Origin: Gammaproteobacteria bacterium
Lineage (GTDB): Bacteria > Pseudomonadota > Gammaproteobacteria > Natronospirales > REEB76
Direction of reading: 5' to 3'
Assembly: GCA_028870845.1 (NCBI GenBank)
Contig: JAGWOR010000007.1
Span: forward strand, 1 to 64,000
DNA length: 64,000 nt
In this document: piece after piece, positions 60,124-64,000 of the stretch
Layout of the letters: every line of letters starts with the position of its first letter
Numbering within the stretch: position 1 is the first letter of the stretch
The notes under the pieces: generated by a model
What the model was told of the DNA's origin: nothing
Seen by the model: the letters and a program-made list of their open reading frames with translations, nothing else
Database searches by the model: none
Program-made: the position numbers and the translations under genes

Positions 60124-60957
60124 ATGCCCAACCGCCGAAATAAAACGAAATTCAAGCTGACGCTTGCTCAAGCGCAGCGCGCCGACCGCTTTGCTCTTTA
60201 TCAGCAGTCCGTCCAGGATGTGCGGTGCGAGGCCGAATTTCTGGAACGCATGTTCCGGAAAAGGCGCAGCCGGGCTGCCTTGTCCTTGCGCGAGGATTTC
60301 TGCGGTACCGCGCTATTAGCCTGTGAGTGGGTGCGCCGGGACCGCTTGCACACGGCAATCGGCGTGGATCTGGATCCAAGCGTGCTTGAGTGGGGCCGGC
60401 AGCATAATCTTACCAAACTAACGCCTTCACAGACCGGCAGACTGACGCTGCAACAGGCCGATGTGCTTGCTGCGGATGCTCCAGCAGTGGATATGCTGGT
60501 GGCGTTTAACTTCAGTTATTGGGTGTTTAAACAGCGGGCGCAGTTGCGGGCCTATTTTCAGGCGGTTCGCCACAGCCTGGTGCCGGATGGTTTGTTCTTG
60601 CTGGATGCTTACGGCGGTTATGACGCATTCCGGCAGATGAGCGAGCGCCAAAAATTCAGCCGATTCACCTACGTATGGGAACAGGCCGATTACGACCCGG
60701 TATCCGGGGATACAACTTGCCACATTCATTTTTCGTTTCCCGACGGTTCCAGGCTAAGGCGTGCTTTCACCTATCACTGGAGATTATGGACCTTGCCGGA
60801 AATCCGCGAGCTACTTGCGGAGGCCGGCTTCAGCCGGATCCAAGTGTATCTTGAAGGCTGGGACGAGAGCCGTGAAGAAGGCAACGGCGTGTTCGAGCCT
60901 GCGGAGCGGGGCGAGGCGGATGCAGCCTGGATTGCGTACCTCGCTGCAGAACCCTGA
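60124..60957 (+). CDS. class I SAM-dependent methyltransferase
   Basis: 277 residues. The N-terminal part (DRFALYQQSVQDVRCEAEFL) precedes a Rossmann core in which LREDFCGTALLACEWVRR is the SAM-binding motif I region and AIGVDLDPSVLEWG is motif II. VDMLVAFNFSYWVFKQRAQLRAYFQAVRHSLVPDGLFLLD covers motifs III-V in sequence. DFCGTG-type motifs occur in a group of uncharacterised bacterial methyltransferases. The C-terminus HWRLWTLPEIRELLAEAGFSR is typical of class I enzymes. The substrate is unknown. The gene is alone, convergent with the next. Confidence 0.85.
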   Translation: MPNRRNKTKFKLTLAQAQRADRFALYQQSVQDVRCEAEFLERMFRKRRSRAALSLREDFCGTALLACEWVRRDRLHTAIGVDLDPSVLEWGRQHNLTKLTPSQTGRLTLQQADVLAADAPAVDMLVAFNFSYWVFKQRAQLRAYFQAVRHSLVPDGLFLLDAYGGYDAFRQMSERQKFSRFTYVWEQADYDPVSGDTTCHIHFSFPDGSRLRRAFTYHWRLWTLPEIRELLAEAGFSRIQVYLEGWDESREEGNGVFEPAERGEADAAWIAYLAAEP

Positions 60958-61002
60958 TTCAAATGCGGCTTGCGGCGCAGCTACCAGGCTCTCCGGGGAG
61001 TT

Positions 61003-61575
61003 TTAATTCTGGGTTTTCATTCCAAGCAGGGTGGCCAGCTGCTGAAGATGAGCCAGATGGGTCGCGGCCTGGTCGGTTTGATTCAGGTCACCCGCGTCCA
61101 GATCCACGACTGCTTTTTGAGATGCAATCTGTTCGCGTAATTGTGCAGTCAGACGCGGAAACAGATAACTGTTGTAGGCGGCTTCTTGTTCGCTCGGGGA
61201 CAGCGCTTTCCAGCGCTGCAGAAACTGCAACAGGCTGGCGTCACTCCAATCGTTGCCGCTCATGAAAGCGTGCAACAGGGCCGGACCTGAGTCAGGAATG
61301 GTTTGGCGAACCGTATTTTGTGTAATGGTTGCGCGGGAGTGCCGTTTCCAGGCTAAGGCGCCGATCGCGAGTGAGATTGCCAGCAACATTGCCGCAGACG
61401 ACCATAGAAGATATGGCCGTTTGCGTCCGGCAGACGACAGCTCGCCATACTCAAGGTTTAATAAGCCGCTGGCAATGCCATCGACCAGCTTGCGTCGACG
61501 GGCGCGATATTCGTCAAAGCTCAGTTCACCAGAGGCATAATGGCGGGCAAGTTCGCGTATCGGTGATGGCTTCAT
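61003..61575 (-). CDS. small membrane protein with SHOCT-like N-terminus
   Basis: 190 residues: an N-terminal short motif (IRELARHYASGELSFDEYRARRRKLVDGI) of the SHOCT-like kind, one membrane helix (YLLWSSAAMLLAISLAIGALAW) and a helical, presumably periplasmic domain (WSDASLLQFLQRWKALSPSEQEAAYNSYLFPRL) of unknown family. Its ATG overlaps the stop of the upstream formylglycine-generating-enzyme-like gene (ATGA), so the two are translationally coupled and likely work together. Confidence 0.7.
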   Translation of the reverse strand: MKPSPIRELARHYASGELSFDEYRARRRKLVDGIASGLLNLEYGELSSAGRKRPYLLWSSAAMLLAISLAIGALAWKRHSRATITQNTVRQTIPDSGPALLHAFMSGNDWSDASLLQFLQRWKALSPSEQEAAYNSYLFPRLTAQLREQIASQKAVVDLDAGDLNQTDQAATHLAHLQQLATLLGMKTQN

Positions 61576-64000
61576 TTATCCAGGTACCGCCCAACCCGGA
61601 AGCCGGTTAATGGATCAGCCGAACCATTGCTGGGCCGAACCAAATCCACGCCGCACTGCGATAATGGATCGCGGTAATCCCCGCCAACGGCTTCCAAGCC
61701 ATCTGAACCCAGAACCCACTCTTGCGCGTTACCAACGTAATTCACCAGCCCCCAGATGTTCGGCCGCCCGGTTTCGATATTCACCATCGATAATCCTTTG
61801 ATTACCTGGCCGGCCAAGGTAACCTGGCAATTGAAATCCTGGTTCGTGTCGGTGCCGCCGGCGCTGGCTGCGTAGCGGTACTGTATATAAGATGGAATGA
61901 AATAGCGCTCACTGCTGCGTTTGGAGAGCCAAGCCACGTAATTTCTGGCATCGGTGAACGGAATGTCAGTAGCCGGCATGTTGTTTTCGCCATTGAGCGG
62001 CTTGCATTGCCCGGTTGCGCGGCAATAGGCATTGATCTGGCCGACTGAGATTTCATATTTACCGATGGCAAACGGCTGTTTGAAACCGCCCCCGGCAGGG
62101 ACTACCACCATGATCGGTCCTTGCAAGCCTTTGCCTAGGAAGTCATAGCAATCAGCGCGTCCCTGACGGCCGTAGCCAGCAAGTTCGACAGTGCAGGGTT
62201 GGCCCCCATTTGGGCTGATGACCTGCGCCTGGTTGTTGGCAAAATTCCGTTGATATTCAGCTTGGAACGCGGGGTTATCAACCCACAGGCGCATGGCCTC
62301 GGCCAGGTAGATTTTTGCCTGCTGGGACTGCCCGGCGCGCATGTATTCCTGATAGGCGACGAAATACCGATTGGCGTTAGCCTGCGCAGTCTGCAGTTGG
62401 GTGGCGAACTGATCCAGATCCTGGTTATTCGGTTCCGTCTCCTGGCCAATGGCCAGGTCGCCCTCGGCTTTTGACAATTCGTTTAATGCCATGGCCGTGC
62501 GGCCGAGTTTGGCATATTTGGAAATTACTGGAGCCGGGGGCAGTACAGTGTTGCGGATTACGACACTTTGAGGAAAGGCGGATTTGGCCGCAACCAGCAG
62601 GGCATTTGCCAGCACCAAATCCGTGGTTTTCAAGGCGACGATATGCGCCGCGATATTTCTGTACAGCTCGTCTGCAATTTGCAGGGGTTCACCGGGGAAA
62701 AGTTTTTGCACACTGGCGAGCTTGGTTTTTAACGCATCCATGCCTTGTGGTTGTATATTCACCGCCATGGACATTAAGTCATTGCGTTCCGCCTTTGCGG
62801 AGTAATCCTGCAGCGCTTTCTTCAGGCTATCCAATGGAGCATATTGCAGACCACCCTGGACTAGAGCAATCGCACCATGATAATCACCGATCGCCGCGCG
62901 TGCGTTGGCCAGGTTCAGGTAAGCGCCGGCATAGGCCTGCGGGGCGACCTGGGTGAGAAATTTATCATTGACCGGTAGGCGATTCTGGAGATTCAGGTAG
63001 GTCTTTCTGGCATCCGATATCTGGCCTGCATTCAGCTGAGTCTGAAACTGGTTTTCAAGCGCGATGATTTGCGCCATGCGCAGGCGCTCAGTCTGTTCCT
63101 GCTTGAAATTCTGCTGTGCATCAGCCAGGGCTTGATCGGCATGAGCAAATCCGGGTAATTGCGGCGCGTATTCCCTGCCGGTTGCAAGCAAATCAGAGGC
63201 CGCCAGAAAACGGTTTTGTTTGATCATTGCATTTGCCAGGTTAATGTAAGCCTTGGCGATGCTTTCACGGATTTCCTTGAACCATTGCATGTCCTCAGTC
63301 TGGAGCAGAGCCGCAGTATCCTGGGTAAGATTCAATAGACGCAGATCCCAGTCGCTATCGTATTTTGGACTGGCCAGAATTTTTTTAATGGCGGATCGAT
63401 TGGAATCGGCTTTTGCCTGGGTTGAGCGGGTATCCGGAGAGGTAAAACCCGCATGCGTCTCTGCTTGCGTCAATGCGGTGCGCAACGTCACTAAATCGCC
63501 TATCGCAAGCAGATGCGAATAAACAGTCAGACTCTTTTCCATTGAGCCCCAGTTTTTGGCGGTGGTATCGTAATGCAGTGCAGCTTGCATGGCATGCATA
63601 AGTGAGCTATCCAGCTGCGCTAAAATGGGGTCGGCGGGGTTGAGTTTTGCCAATTCAAGCATGTAGGGTCGAATCTTGGCAAAATCCTCAAGGCTGTGAG
63701 CATTCGATACTGAAGGCTGCAGAAGTTTTTCAAGTTGGGAGATGCGGGGACCGTCCTGCTGTTCTTTCAGTGAACCCTGAATCTGATCCTGCAGGTTAAG
63801 CAGCTCGGGATCATCCGGCGCATAATCCAGGCCAACAACGAGTACGCTGTTTGCCTCGGCATAGTTTTTGGCAGTTACGTCCTTCTGTACCAGCTGTGCA
63901 TAGCGGTTTATCAATCGTTCATCATGTAACAGGCTGTTATTGGGATCAGCAATTTTGAGTGTCTTGATGATGTCTGTAATGGAACCTTGCTTGCCAGGCA
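61572..64000 (-). CDS. TPR-like/formylglycine-generating-enzyme (SUMF1-like) protein, partial
   Basis: The frame is open to the right edge, so the N-terminus is missing; at least 808 residues are present. About 570 residues of helical repeats come first (YLNLANARAAIGDYHGAIALV, INLANAMIKQNRFLAASDLL and other TPR-like pairs). A C-terminal FGE-sulfatase-like domain follows, with FAIGKYEISVGQINAYCRAT, IPFTDARNYVAWLSKRS and NIWGLVNYVGNAQEWVLG to GFRVGRYLDK. In related loci such proteins begin with a Ser/Thr kinase domain; whether this one does lies outside the window. It forms an operon with the 190-residue membrane protein. Confidence 0.8.
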   Translation of the reverse strand, partial: PGKQGSITDIIKTLKIADPNNSLLHDERLINRYAQLVQKDVTAKNYAEANSVLVVGLDYAPDDPELLNLQDQIQGSLKEQQDGPRISQLEKLLQPSVSNAHSLEDFAKIRPYMLELAKLNPADPILAQLDSSLMHAMQAALHYDTTAKNWGSMEKSLTVYSHLLAIGDLVTLRTALTQAETHAGFTSPDTRSTQAKADSNRSAIKKILASPKYDSDWDLRLLNLTQDTAALLQTEDMQWFKEIRESIAKAYINLANAMIKQNRFLAASDLLATGREYAPQLPGFAHADQALADAQQNFKQEQTERLRMAQIIALENQFQTQLNAGQISDARKTYLNLQNRLPVNDKFLTQVAPQAYAGAYLNLANARAAIGDYHGAIALVQGGLQYAPLDSLKKALQDYSAKAERNDLMSMAVNIQPQGMDALKTKLASVQKLFPGEPLQIADELYRNIAAHIVALKTTDLVLANALLVAAKSAFPQSVVIRNTVLPPAPVISKYAKLGRTAMALNELSKAEGDLAIGQETEPNNQDLDQFATQLQTAQANANRYFVAYQEYMRAGQSQQAKIYLAEAMRLWVDNPAFQAEYQRNFANNQAQVISPNGGQPCTVELAGYGRQGRADCYDFLGKGLQGPIMVVVPAGGGFKQPFAIGKYEISVGQINAYCRATGQCKPLNGENNMPATDIPFTDARNYVAWLSKRSSERYFIPSYIQYRYAASAGGTDTNQDFNCQVTLAGQVIKGLSMVNIETGRPNIWGLVNYVGNAQEWVLGSDGLEAVGGDYRDPLSQCGVDLVRPSNGSADPLTGFRVGRYLDK

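Overview
The window reads as chromosomal DNA of a GC-rich gammaproteobacterium. This is an inference from protein content: Hsp15, BipA/TypA, a LexA of the E. coli type with a CTGT-N8-ACAG box, DusA, FadH, ArfB, a DUF3301 protein and a complete Arn (aminoarabinose) lipid A pathway. I saw no rRNA, tRNA, CRISPR array or prophage. Most genes look like core or long-resident chromosomal genes. Accessory features are one insertion sequence, an AT-richer two-gene block near 21-24.7 kb, and a very large secreted protein gene at 54.5-59.8 kb.

Layout. 0-2.2 kb: kbl (threonine/glycine metabolism), hslR, a Nudix hydrolase. 2.3-10.2 kb: an arn operon (arnT, an ArnE/F-like flippase, arnB, arnC, arnA split into formyltransferase and decarboxylase genes, arnD) that makes 4-amino-4-deoxy-L-arabinose and attaches it to lipid A. 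An IS1595-like element with a frameshifted transposase sits between the arnA decarboxylase gene and arnD. 10.3-15.7 kb: icd, then poxB and an exported S9 peptidase on the other strand. 15.9-17.6 kb: a class IV aminotransferase overlapping a sulfotransferase-like gene; the pair matches the two halves of a plant fusion protein. 17.6-20.8 kb: putA. 21.0-24.7 kb: an aberrant transketolase-like protein and a class I/II aminotransferase. 24.9-27.7 kb: csoR-copA copper resistance with a clear CsoR-type operator inside the promoter. 27.8-30.7 kb: aldo/keto reductase, GST, lexA with its SOS box, and a small His/Lys repeat protein. 31.0-37.0 kb: HD-GYP phosphodiesterase, arfB, an APC permease, a DUF3301 gene beside a membrane GGDEF cyclase, and a triple-BON protein. 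37.1-40.7 kb: an AlkA-type glycosylase, fadH, an orphan lipoprotein.

40.8-44.2 kb: a minus-strand operon for glycerophosphodiester breakdown (GDPD, GlpD-like, FGGY kinase). 44.2-49.5 kb: a MacAB-like exporter with one ATPase and two tandem permeases, an adaptor controlled from a promoter that contains a perfect palindrome, and an upstream YIP1 membrane protein. 49.7-53.9 kb: an RRM protein, typA, pdxH, dusA. 53.9-60 kb: an AT-rich stretch, a structured leader and the 1772-residue secreted protein, closed by a strong terminator. 60.1-64 kb: a methyltransferase, a small membrane protein and the C-terminal part of a large formylglycine-generating-enzyme-like protein that runs off the window.

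Several gene starts were moved from the longest possible frame on the basis of ribosome binding sites, promoters or family alignment (kbl, arnB, arnA parts, icd, poxB, S9 peptidase, putA, transketolase-like, lexA, fadH, lipoprotein, kinase, macA, typA). The strongest candidates for something little described are the transketolase-like/aminotransferase cassette, the aminotransferase/sulfotransferase pair, the glycerophosphodiester operon with a kinase lacking a canonical glycerol-binding glutamate, and the attenuator-like leader before the giant secreted protein.
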